The notes under the pieces are model-generated. The model was not told the origin of the DNA, did no database searches, and saw only the letters and a program-made list of their open reading frames with translations. A DNA stretch of 64,000 nucleotides from Moheibacter stercoris. Lineage in GTDB: Bacteria; Bacteroidota; Bacteroidia; Flavobacteriales; Weeksellaceae. The stretch's first letter is position 1. Every line of letters starts with the position of its first letter. Made by a program: the position numbers and the translations under genes. Shown one piece after another: positions 44,939 through 52,246 of this stretch. The DNA is taken from positions 1 through 64,000 of the forward strand of contig NZ_JBEPMO010000010.1 of the NCBI RefSeq assembly GCF_040545805.1, in the 5' to 3' direction.

Positions 44939-45589
44939 TTATAGATTGGGTGCTACTGGTGCTTGCCCTGAATTGCTTCCGTTTAAATTGTAATTAATAT
45001 TTCCAATGTTTTTGAAAAATCGTTTCGGGAATAATACAACATCAAATTTATAGGTATAGCGATCCGTGGTGTTTCTTGTGTTGGCAGTGGGCGAACCAAT
45101 GTTCACTCTCCAAGTTCCGCTTTGTGCAAATGCTCTGATGACAAAGTTTCCATACGATCTACTGCTTGTGGAACTATTGTTACCACTGATTTTATACAAG
45201 CCTAAATTATTGGCTGAAGGAATTGCTTCAAAATTTGAAATGGAAATGACATATTGGTCCGTAGATACATTTAAATCCAAATTATTTAAATCATCTCGGT
45301 AAATATTTTGAATTTCATAAGGTTGAATGATGATGGGCATGATTTCTTGATTGCCGTAGAATTCAATAATACTTCCATCAAAGTCATCACTTTCCGGATT
45401 AATGGCAATTAAATGAAAATCGTCTACAGTTCCCGAATAATCATCCAAACCATCCACGTAAAATTTATCGTTGATTACCGTTGTCCCGTCGACTTCTAAA
45501 AGTTCTGTTGGGTTCTCTACGCCGATGCCAATTTGTGCAAAGGTGAAAATACTCCATAGTATGCTGAGAAATGAAATTCTTTTTTTCAT
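44939..45589 (-). CDS. Secreted protein of the duplicated cassette, family 2 (copy A)
   Basis: A 216-residue exported protein. Signal peptide ends at TFAQ, then IGIGVENPTELLEVDGTTVINDKFYVDGLDDY. The middle contains SDDFDGSIIEFYGNQEIMPI and IQNIYRDDLNNLDLNVS; a later portion is Ser/Arg/Asn-rich, followed by GTWRVNIGSPTANTRNTTDRYTYKFDVVLFPKRFFKN and a tail ending APVAPNL. The paralogue at 47442 has identical length. Middle gene of its cassette, 17 bases before family 1. Function unknown. Confidence 0.8.
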   Translation of the reverse strand: MKKRISFLSILWSIFTFAQIGIGVENPTELLEVDGTTVINDKFYVDGLDDYSGTVDDFHLIAINPESDDFDGSIIEFYGNQEIMPIIIQPYEIQNIYRDDLNNLDLNVSTDQYVISISNFEAIPSANNLGLYKISGNNSSTSSRSYGNFVIRAFAQSGTWRVNIGSPTANTRNTTDRYTYKFDVVLFPKRFFKNIGNINYNLNGSNSGQAPVAPNL

Positions 45590-45619
45590 AGTTCGTTATT
45601 AAATTAAGTTTTAAGAGAA

Positions 45620-46255
45620 TTAAAAGTCAATAAGAGGTTGCGTTGCCGATCCCGATTGATTATTGCCATTTTGATTCGCATTTATCGAAACGGTTTGCTG
45701 AGGAAAAATTTTTGCGTAGGTTTTGGGATAGGCTACACAGGTTATTGTCCAAGTACCGTTGGTAGAGGAATCAACTGCTGAATAATCTGCTTCTATATGC
45801 CAAGTTCCGCTTACGCCCACTTTGGTTCCTGCTATTGGTAAGGCAGGGTTTGTACCTTCGATCGGTCTATCAAAACTCGCCGATAAAACGACCAGTGCGT
45901 AATTGGTTGCATTTACCTTTGTGTCGAAATCCAAAATCCAATCTCCGTTTACATTAGATATGACATACGTTAATAATGTGGAAATTCCTCCTGCTTCGTT
46001 TCCATTTCCTCCATTTGAGGCAGTTAAATCCAACATACCTAAACTATTGTCGGTTTGATCTTGAATCAAATACAAAAATGAATTTCTGTCTTGTAGGGTT
46101 AAAGGTGGTAAATCTGGGAAAATAACTTTTTTTGTTTTCATGGTGCCGTAGACTTCTAAAGCAACACCAGGCCTAGGACTGTCGGTATTAATTCCGACTT
46201 GGGCATAGAGAATTGAGCCCAATAAAATTAAGGTTGAAAATACAACTGTTTTCAT
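45620..46255 (-). CDS. Secreted protein of the duplicated cassette, family 3 (copy A)
   Basis: A 211-residue exported protein, first in transcription order of copy A. Signal peptide ends at ILYAQ, then VGINTDSPRPGVALEVYGTMKTKKVIFPDLPPLTLQDRNSFLYLIQDQTDNSLGMLDL. A Gly/Asn-rich spacer follows, then GDWILDFDTKVNATNYALVVLSASFDRP and GTWHIEADYSAVDSSTNGTWTITCVAYPKTYAKIFPQQTVSINANQNG, ending QPLIDF. It aligns without gaps to the product of 48122. The GTWxIxxDYxxV...YPKxYxK pattern resembles the end of family 2, suggesting that the families are distantly related. Confidence 0.8.
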   Translation of the reverse strand: MKTVVFSTLILLGSILYAQVGINTDSPRPGVALEVYGTMKTKKVIFPDLPPLTLQDRNSFLYLIQDQTDNSLGMLDLTASNGGNGNEAGGISTLLTYVISNVNGDWILDFDTKVNATNYALVVLSASFDRPIEGTNPALPIAGTKVGVSGTWHIEADYSAVDSSTNGTWTITCVAYPKTYAKIFPQQTVSINANQNGNNQSGSATQPLIDF

Positions 46256-46751
46256 GGTTAAGTAATGATAAGTTAGAGTGAGAGCTTATATGAAATCGTC
46301 TTTTCTTGTGAAATTTCATACGTTTTTTACAAATTGATTTTAGATTATTAAAATCAGCAATGGAGTGTCAGGAAATTTAATTTTTGATGGTGGTTTCTTG
46401 GGTATTGAAATTCAATCGAAAAATTAATGAAAGGTCAATTATAGCAGAATCCATACATAATAGAGAATTCTAAATTTCTATAATTTGTGTATGGCTGAAC
46501 TGAAAAATTTTAAAGTGAAGTGATGTTCATGGTTATGTTGTTTTAGTTAGAGGTTTTAAATATAGATTATTTTTTTTAAACAATTACAAATTGTTGTGCT
46601 TATTTTCCTAATTAAGAGTGTGTTATGCGATTGGTGTAAAATCGTTTAAACGATTATATTGCTAAAAACTAAGGAATTATTTTGGTGGTTGATAATAAAA
46701 AAAGCCCAACCAAAAGTTGAGCTTTTAAAATTTGTTTAGGTGAAATTTTTG
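46256..46751. other. 496-base noncoding interval between the two cassette copies
   Basis: AT-rich and without a credible open frame on either strand. It holds the copy B terminator (46700-46726) at its right side and must hold the promoter of copy A at its left. I found no TAnnTTTG element on the minus strand, unlike copy B. A short inverted repeat, TGATTTTA...TAAAATCA type, occurs around 46338-46362. Confidence 0.6.
46694..46726 (-). terminator. Terminator of cassette copy B
   Basis: On the minus strand AAAAGCTCAAC (46726-46716) pairs with GTTGGGCTTTT (46710-46700), with one G/T wobble and a TTTTG loop, followed by T-rich sequence. It lies 25 bases behind the family 1 copy B stop codon. Confidence 0.85.
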
Positions 46752-47417
46752 TTAAGGCATAGCTCCAACTGGCGGTGTAGCAGTACCATTTCCGGAAATG
46801 TTTCCGTTCATGTTGACTACTATCGGTGCATTTGTTTTGGTTAAAAAGTTTTTGAAATAGATTGAAACATTTAAATACAAATCAATGTTTGATTCAAATG
46901 TTCTTCCACTATTGGGTTGAAAAGTTAAAATCCAAGTATTGGTCGCTGGATTGACATAAGCTCTTGAATTGTATAAGGGTAAATAATTAATGGTAGCATT
47001 ATTAGAACCTGTTGTTCCGGTTAATGAAATACTTGTGGATCCACTGTGGCTCAATACACGGTATCCACCAACACAAACATGAAAACGATCTGCATTGATT
47101 TTGGTATCATAGCTTACCAAACCTTTTTCATCTACATTGTCAAAAAAGTAAGTAGTAAAACTTACCGATGAAAAGGGTAAAGTTTCTGGATTAAATTTCT
47201 TTAAAGTGTTGTCATTTAGATCTTTCACAAGCATCAAAGAAGAACTTCCTTGGTTGGAGTAAATTCCAGGATTTTCCAAGAATAACTTTCCGTTCTCATG
47301 AATCTTAAAGTTTCCATTTACATCCAAAGTAGATTGTGGAGTATCTGTTCCTATACCAACTTGCGCAAACAAGATTGAACTCGAAAGAACAAACAATAAG
47401 TAGAATATATTTTTCAT
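46752..47417 (-). CDS. Secreted protein of the duplicated cassette, family 1 (copy B)
   Basis: A 221-residue exported protein with signal peptide ending ILFAQ, then VGIGTDTPQSTLDVNGNFKIHENGKL. The central beta-rich region is nearly identical to copy A (NYLPLYNSRAYVNPATNTW), while the signal peptide and the C-terminal linker (GNISGNGTATPPVGAMP) vary more. Equal length with copy A and many synonymous third-base differences indicate selection to keep the protein. Last gene of copy B. Function unknown. Confidence 0.8.
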   Translation of the reverse strand: MKNIFYLLFVLSSSILFAQVGIGTDTPQSTLDVNGNFKIHENGKLFLENPGIYSNQGSSSLMLVKDLNDNTLKKFNPETLPFSSVSFTTYFFDNVDEKGLVSYDTKINADRFHVCVGGYRVLSHSGSTSISLTGTTGSNNATINYLPLYNSRAYVNPATNTWILTFQPNSGRTFESNIDLYLNVSIYFKNFLTKTNAPIVVNMNGNISGNGTATPPVGAMP

Positions 47418-47441
47418 AAAGTGTTTCTAATAAAGGGGTTA

Positions 47442-48092
47442 TTATAAATTTGGAGCGACTGAAGCTTGACCTGAATTACTTCCATTTAAATTGTATGGAA
47501 TGTTTCCTAAATTTTTGAAAAAGCGTTTTGGAAATAATACAATGTCAAATTTATAGGTATAACGATCTGAAGTGTTTCTTGTATTGGCAGTAGGAGAACC
47601 AATATTTACTCTCCAAGTTCCACTTTGTTCAAATGTTCTGATCACGAAATTCCCATAAGTTCTAGAGCTTGAAGAAGAATTACCACCAGAAGTCTTATAC
47701 AATCCTTGATTTCCTGCAGATGGAATCGCTTCAAAATTGGAAATGGAAATCACATATCGGTCAGTAGAAATTTTCAAATCCAAGTTGTTCAAATCATCTC
47801 GGTAAATATTTTGAATTTCATAGGGTTGGATGATGATTGGCATGATTTCTTGGTTTCCGTAAAATTCAATGATATTACCATCGAAATCCGCACTTGAAGG
47901 ATTGATAGCAATCAATCGAAAATCATCAACACCACTTGAATAATCATCCAAACCATCGATGTAGAATTTGTCATTTACGACTGTTACACCGTCAACTTCT
48001 AAAAGTTCAGTTGGATTTTCTATCCCTATTCCGATTTGGGAATACGAAAATATAGTCAATAGCAAAGCTATTAATGAAAAGTTGTTTTTCAT
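47442..48092 (-). CDS. Secreted protein of the duplicated cassette, family 2 (copy B)
   Basis: A 216-residue exported protein (signal peptide ending FSYSQ, then IGIGIENPTELLEVDGVTVVNDKFYIDGLDDY). Shared with copy A are IEFYGNQEIMPIIIQPYEIQN, NIYRDDLNNLDLK/N, and the C-terminal KFDIVLFPKRFFKNLGNIPYN followed by the tail ending VAPNL. It is followed after 24 bases by family 1. Function unknown; no known domain recognised beyond the N-terminal IGIG(V/I)ENP motif. Confidence 0.8.
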   Translation of the reverse strand: MKNNFSLIALLLTIFSYSQIGIGIENPTELLEVDGVTVVNDKFYIDGLDDYSSGVDDFRLIAINPSSADFDGNIIEFYGNQEIMPIIIQPYEIQNIYRDDLNNLDLKISTDRYVISISNFEAIPSAGNQGLYKTSGGNSSSSSRTYGNFVIRTFEQSGTWRVNIGSPTANTRNTSDRYTYKFDIVLFPKRFFKNLGNIPYNLNGSNSGQASVAPNL

Positions 48093-48121
48093 AGAAATTT
48101 TAGTTTATGTAATTGAGAGTT

Positions 48122-48757
48122 TTAGAAATCAACCAAAGGCGTAGTTGCTGAACCGGTTGTATTATTTCCAGAAGAACCATTGTTAATGGTTACGTTTTGT
48201 TGCGGAAATATTTTAGCATAAGTTTTTGGGTAAGCAACACAAGAAATGGTCCATTTTCCATTGGTGGAAGAGTTAACTGCTGAATAATCTGCTTCAATAT
48301 GCCAAGTTCCATTGGTTCCAATTTTTGCTCCTGCAATTGGTAAAGCGGGTTTGTTTCCTTGAACAGGTCTGTCAAAACTTGCGGATAGGATAACTAGTGC
48401 GTAATTACTTGCATTAATTTTGGTGTCAAAATCCAAAATCCAGTCGCCGTCAACATTATCAATAACGTAGGTCAATAAAGTGGAAATACCACCCGCATTG
48501 CTTCCACCAACTCCATTATTAGCTGTTAAATCTAACATACCTAAACTATTGTCGGTTTGGTCTTGTACCAAATACAAAAATGAATCTCGGTCTTGAAGCG
48601 TAACTGGAGGAAGGTCAGGGAAAATTACTTTCTTGGCTTTCATAGTCCCGTAAACTTCTAAAGCTACTCCTGGTCTAGGGCTATCTGTGTTAATCCCGAC
48701 TTGGGCATAGAGAAAATTGCCCAATAAAATAATTGCTGAAAATACAATTGTTTTCAT
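48122..48757 (-). CDS. Secreted protein of the duplicated cassette, family 3 (copy B)
   Basis: A 211-residue exported protein and first gene of copy B. The ATG at 48757 is chosen over an upstream in-frame ATG at 48802, since it gives the signal peptide MKTIVFSAIILLGNFLYAQ that matches copy A, the same final length, and leaves the promoter element outside. Then VGINTDSPRPGVALEVYGTMKAKKVIF as in copy A, and the ending YPKTYAKIFPQQNVTINNGSSG with tail PLVDF. Function unknown. Confidence 0.82.
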   Translation of the reverse strand: MKTIVFSAIILLGNFLYAQVGINTDSPRPGVALEVYGTMKAKKVIFPDLPPVTLQDRDSFLYLVQDQTDNSLGMLDLTANNGVGGSNAGGISTLLTYVIDNVDGDWILDFDTKINASNYALVILSASFDRPVQGNKPALPIAGAKIGTNGTWHIEADYSAVNSSTNGKWTISCVAYPKTYAKIFPQQNVTINNGSSGNNTTGSATTPLVDF

Positions 48758-48783
48758 GGTAAAGTGTTTATAGTGAGAGAGTG

Positions 48784-48816
48784 CAAAAATAGAAATTTTC
48801 ACACTATAAACTACAA
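48784..48816 (-). promoter_or_regulatory. Promoter of cassette copy B
   Basis: On the minus strand TATTTTTG (48791-48784) matches TAnnTTTG, with TTG (48816-48814) 22 bases further upstream. The -7 element ends 26 bases before the ATG at 48757. The same -33 spacing is seen in the dusB promoter of this window. Confidence 0.55.
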
Positions 48817-48878
48817 ATAAAATGTTAAAATTCAGTTAAATCATTTAATTAATTGAATTTTAATTAAATACACTTTAT

Positions 48879-49526
48879 TCATGAGCGAAGTAATTCGGAA
48901 ATTGTCCCCATGGGATCGTTTGATTGAAAAACTGAACTTCCCGCAACCAAAACATCTGCACCTAATTGACTTAATTGAGCGGCATTTCCTAAGCCAACAC
49001 CACCATCAATTTCGATTAAGGTAGAAGCATTCTTTCGTTCAATTAAATTCTTTGCTTGGGTGATTTTCTCGTACGTATTTTGGATGAATTTTTGTCCGCC
49101 AAAACCTGGATTTACACTCATGATCAACAACAAATCCAAATCATGAATGATGTCTTCCAATAAATGAACAGGTGTATGTGGATTCAATGCCACTCCCGCT
49201 TTCATCCCTTCATCTTTGATAGCTTGAATCGTGCGATGCAAATGGGTGCAAGCTTCATAATGAACAGTCAAAACATCGGCTCCCACTTCTTTGAAATCTT
49301 TGATATAACGTTCGGGTTGTACAATCATCAAATGTACATCCATCACTTTGTCGGTATGGTCATCAATTGCTTTGATAACAGGCATTCCATAGGAAATGTT
49401 GGGAACGAAAACCCCATCCATCACATCCAAATGAAACCATTCGGCCTCACTTTGATTGACCATTTCTATGTCTTTAATCAAATTGGAAAAGTCGGCTGCT
49501 AAAATTGAAGGAGCGATAATTGGCAT
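48879..49526 (-). CDS. rpe: Ribulose-phosphate 3-epimerase
   Basis: Pentose-phosphate enzyme interconverting ribulose 5-phosphate and xylulose 5-phosphate. The ATG at 49526 gives the canonical start MPIIAPSILAADFSNL and 215 residues; the longer frame to 49562 adds an unconserved extension. Key segments are FHLDVMDGVFVPNISYG with metal-binding His and Asp, VMDVHLMI, LIMSVNPGFGGQKF and LIEIDGGVG with the catalytic Asp. Monocistronic, upstream of the cassette and not related to it. Confidence 0.97.
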   Translation of the reverse strand: MPIIAPSILAADFSNLIKDIEMVNQSEAEWFHLDVMDGVFVPNISYGMPVIKAIDDHTDKVMDVHLMIVQPERYIKDFKEVGADVLTVHYEACTHLHRTIQAIKDEGMKAGVALNPHTPVHLLEDIIHDLDLLLIMSVNPGFGGQKFIQNTYEKITQAKNLIERKNASTLIEIDGGVGLGNAAQLSQLGADVLVAGSSVFQSNDPMGTISELLRS

Positions 49527-49594
49527 AATTCTGTGTTTGTGCAAAGATAGAACTTCGCTCAAACTTTTGACATGAAAATTTTTCTTAGTTCCAA

Positions 49595-50185
49595 TTAAAA
49601 TCGGTAGCCAATACGGAAGGCAGCGTGAATTGTCATTTCAAACCCTCTATAGGTTGGAAGGATTTCATTGTTTTCATTTCTATCCCATTTTATTTCGTTG
49701 CTGAATAGGCTGAAATTTGGGCCTAATTCCCATTCCAAGAAGAAATTTTCAGCTAAACTTCTTCTTAATGTGTATTTTGGAATGAAGTTTAAACGCACAT
49801 ATTTGCTATCAGAATCTCCTAATTGAGCTGTTTTGAAAGGTGCTCCCAAAACTTAAAAAGCTATAAAATCAGCGGAATTATTGCGTGTAATCAAATCTTT
49901 TTCAATTCGTTTGTCGAAATTTAACTAATAACGTCCTTCAACTCCTATGGTTGGCGTCCTCACAAATGCAAGCATTTTAAACCATGATTCTTTATCATCG
50001 CCTGATACAATCATTTCGTATTCCAATTTCCCACTCAAAATGAAATCATCGTTAAGTCGTTTTTCATAGCCAATTTCAGCTCCTAAGGCACCTGCATTGA
50101 TACTTAACATATCAACCGATTTTTCTTGCGAAAATGTTATATTTTAAATAAGAAATAGAATTCCTACAGAAAAGAATGTCCTCAT
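49595..50185 (-). pseudogene. Outer-membrane beta-barrel protein gene broken by three in-frame stop codons
   Basis: On the minus strand one frame runs from ATG (50185) to TAA (49595) and would encode 196 residues. It begins MRTFFSVGILFLI, a signal peptide interrupted by TAA (50146-50144), then continues NITFSQEKSVDMLSINAGALGAEIGYEKRL. TAG (49927-49925) follows VRTPTIGVEGRY, and TAA (49855-49853) follows SADFIAF, after which GAPFKTAQLGDSD leads to the barrel end AAFRIGYRF. No frameshift is needed. All three stops can arise from sense codons by one substitution. The remains look like a small eight- to ten-strand barrel protein. Confidence 0.75.
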
Positions 50186-50294
50186 TTAGTTTTAATTTTA
50201 AGTTATAACCAAGTTAAGGGATTCATTTTGAGATTTTTATAAAAAAAATCCCTCCGCGTAAACAGAGAGATTGAGAATATCTTAAATTGAATTT

Positions 50295-51161
50295 TTATCT
50301 TCCGATGTAAGATTTCAAGATTTTACTTCTTGACGTATGTTTCAATCTTCTGATTGCTTTTTCTTTGATCTGGCGAACACGTTCTCTAGTCAAATCAAAA
50401 GTTTCACCAATTTCTTCCAAAGTCATTGGGTGAGCACCATTTAGTCCGAAATACAAACGAATCAAGTCTGCTTCTCTTGGAGTCAATGTTTGTAACGCAC
50501 GTTCGATTTCGATACGCAAAGATTCTGTCATCAAAGATCCATCTGGACTTGGAGATTCTCCTGTGTTCAAGACATCATACAAGTTAGAATCTTCTCCTTC
50601 TACCAATGGAGCATCCATGGATACGTGACGACCTGAGTTCTTCATCGACTCTTTTACGTCGCTTTCAGACATGTCCAATAATTCAGAGATTTCCTCTGCA
50701 GAAGGAGCACGTTCATGCTCTTGTTCCAATGTAGCGTACGCTTTGTTGATTTTATTGATCGAACCAATTTTGTTCAAAGGCAAACGAACGATACGAGATT
50801 GTTCAGCCAAAGCTTGTAGAATGGATTGACGAATCCACCATACCGCATAGGAAATGAATTTGAAACCACGAGTTTCATCAAAACGCTGTGCAGCTTTGAT
50901 CAAACCTAAATTTCCTTCATTGATCAAATCGGGTAAACTTAACCCTTGATTTTGGTATTGTTTTGCTACCGAAACAACGAAACGTAAATTAGCTTTTGTT
51001 AATTTTTCCAAAGCAACACGGTCTCCCGCTTTGATTCTTTGTGCTAATTCTACTTCTTCATCAGCTGTGATAAGGTCAACCTTACCAATTTCTTGTAAAT
51101 ATTTGTCAAGTGAAGCAGTTTCTCTATTGGTTACCTGCTTGGTGATTTTGAGCTGTCGCAT
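50295..51161 (-). CDS. rpoD: Primary RNA polymerase sigma factor RpoD/SigA
   Basis: Principal sigma-70 factor, 288 residues, lacking region 1.1 as usual in Bacteroidota. Region 1.2 begins ASLDKYLQEIGKVDLITADEEVELAQRIKAGD. Region 2 has LIKAAQRFDETRGFKFISYAVWWIRQSILQALAEQSR, region 3 includes LEQEHERAPSAEEISELLDM, and region 4.2 is the helix-turn-helix in MTLEEIGETFDLTRERVRQIKEKAIRRLKH. Its unusual promoter preference fits the TAnnTTTG elements seen through this window. Upstream lies a 10-base tandem repeat. Confidence 0.97.
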   Translation of the reverse strand: MRQLKITKQVTNRETASLDKYLQEIGKVDLITADEEVELAQRIKAGDRVALEKLTKANLRFVVSVAKQYQNQGLSLPDLINEGNLGLIKAAQRFDETRGFKFISYAVWWIRQSILQALAEQSRIVRLPLNKIGSINKINKAYATLEQEHERAPSAEEISELLDMSESDVKESMKNSGRHVSMDAPLVEGEDSNLYDVLNTGESPSPDGSLMTESLRIEIERALQTLTPREADLIRLYFGLNGAHPMTLEEIGETFDLTRERVRQIKEKAIRRLKHTSRSKILKSYIGR

Positions 51162-51203
51162 TCTTTGATCTTATATTTTGAGTGTAATATATAGTATACG
51201 TAG

Positions 51204-51223
51204 AAAGGTTACAAAAGGTTACA
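51204..51223. repeat. Two tandem copies of AAAGGTTACA upstream of rpoD
   Basis: AAAGGTTACA occurs twice head to tail (51204-51213 and 51214-51223), one helical turn apart, 43 bases upstream of the rpoD start and 51 bases before the divergent YjbR-like gene. On the minus strand it reads TGTAACCTTT twice. It may be an operator or a promoter component. Confidence 0.6.
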
Positions 51224-51273
51224 GATTTTTATACAATTATTGTAATTTTAGCAATTGATTCATTTTATTTTCT

Positions 51274-51630
51274 ATGCATATCGAAGATTTCCATCAGTAT
51301 TGTCTCTCCAAAAAGGCTGTCACAGAAGAATTTCCTTTTGGACCTGAAACCTTGGTGTTCAAGGTTGGAGGGAAGATATTTGCCTTATCGGGCTTGGACA
51401 ATCCGGAATTTTCCGTGAATTTGAAATGCGATCCAACTTATGCTGAGGAATTGCGAGAAAATTATGAAGAAGTTCAGCCAGGGTATCATATGAATAAGAA
51501 ACACTGGAATACAATTTCTTTTGAAGGTAATCTTTCAGAAGAATTACTTCAAAAATTAATTGATCATTCCTATGAATTGGTGGTGAAATCCTTATCCAAA
51601 CAAAAAAGACTGGAATTTGGGTTGGATTAA
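51274..51630 (+). CDS. MmcQ/YjbR family protein
   Basis: A 118-residue soluble protein. It begins MHIEDFHQYCLSKKAVTEEFPFGPETLVFKVGGKIFALSGL, the YjbR/MmcQ signature, with NLKCDP, YHMNKKHWNTI and the C-terminal helix LIDHSYELVVKSL. The fold resembles DNA-binding CyaY-like domains, but the role is unknown. Its TAA overlaps the TAA of the convergent gene (shared TTAA). Confidence 0.9.
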   Translation: MHIEDFHQYCLSKKAVTEEFPFGPETLVFKVGGKIFALSGLDNPEFSVNLKCDPTYAEELRENYEEVQPGYHMNKKHWNTISFEGNLSEELLQKLIDHSYELVVKSLSKQKRLEFGLD

Positions 51631-52043
51631 TTATTATCCAATTTAAATTTCATGTGAACATTGTTTTTCACCACATGAATGGTATCATTGTTTGCGTCCT
51701 TCCAAATTAAAAAAGGTTCCTTAATGTCTCGTAAAATTCGGCTATCTTCAGATTCATTGAAAAAAGAATCAATGGCAGCAGAATCCATCAGTACATGCGT
51801 CACTTCTTCTTTAATCAAGGCTGCAGTTGATTTTAAGAAATAAGGTTCATTAATTCGAAGGGAACCATCACGTTCATACGGCCACTCAATGTAATAGGGA
51901 TGAATGACGGTTGATTGGTCTACAAATATTTTGGAGCTATTTAAAACAAAACGAACCAAGAAAATAAGTGCTACGAATATGGCCAACACCATCATCCAAT
52001 AGAAAGTTTTCCATTTTGTTTTATGTTTTTTTCGTTCTTCCAA
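51627..52043 (-). CDS. Membrane-anchored hypothetical protein
   Basis: A 138-residue protein with a basic N-terminus (EERKKHKTKWKTFYW), one membrane helix (WMMVLAIFVALIFLVRFVL, about residues 16-34) and a periplasmic domain with alternating charged and aromatic residues (PYYIEWPYERDGSLRINEPYFLKSTAAL, HVVKNNVHMKFKLDNN). I do not recognise a family. It is convergent with the YjbR-like gene, with no terminator between them. Confidence 0.7.
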   Translation of the reverse strand: MEERKKHKTKWKTFYWMMVLAIFVALIFLVRFVLNSSKIFVDQSTVIHPYYIEWPYERDGSLRINEPYFLKSTAALIKEEVTHVLMDSAAIDSFFNESEDSRILRDIKEPFLIWKDANNDTIHVVKNNVHMKFKLDNN

Positions 52044-52219
52044 TTTGGTTTAGTTGGATTATGTTGTATGCAAAAATAACAGAATTTTCATTAGATAAAC
52101 ATGGAATCCAATGACAGAATTATTATTTGGTAAAATAATTAGTCCCTAATCGATTTTCTGTCAATTTTTTTCTCGGTTTAATTTCGAAACGAATTCAAAT
52201 AAATCTGTTCAAAAATGGC

Positions 52220-52227
52220 TAAATTTG
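52220..52227 (+). promoter_or_regulatory. -7 element TAAATTTG before leuS
   Basis: An exact TAnnTTTG match 19 bases before the leuS ATG, in the 203-base gap behind a divergent gene. No clear -33 element. The rest of the gap shows nothing I can name. Confidence 0.55.
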
Positions 52228-52246
52228 CACCTTCAAAATTGAAACC

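Noticed and set aside
46256..46751. A small RNA gene or CRISPR-like array in the cassette gap
   Set aside because: No repeats with regular spacing and no stable GC-rich structure other than the terminator of copy B.
44256..48757. Cassette as part of a prophage (tail-fibre-like N-terminal motif)
   Set aside because: No phage structural, integrase or lysis genes are near, every product has its own signal peptide, and flanking genes are housekeeping.
49595..50185. Stop-codon reassignment as explanation for the three in-frame stops
   Set aside because: Both TAA and TAG are used as normal terminators throughout the window (for example atpA TAA and DUF456 TAG), so a changed genetic code is excluded.
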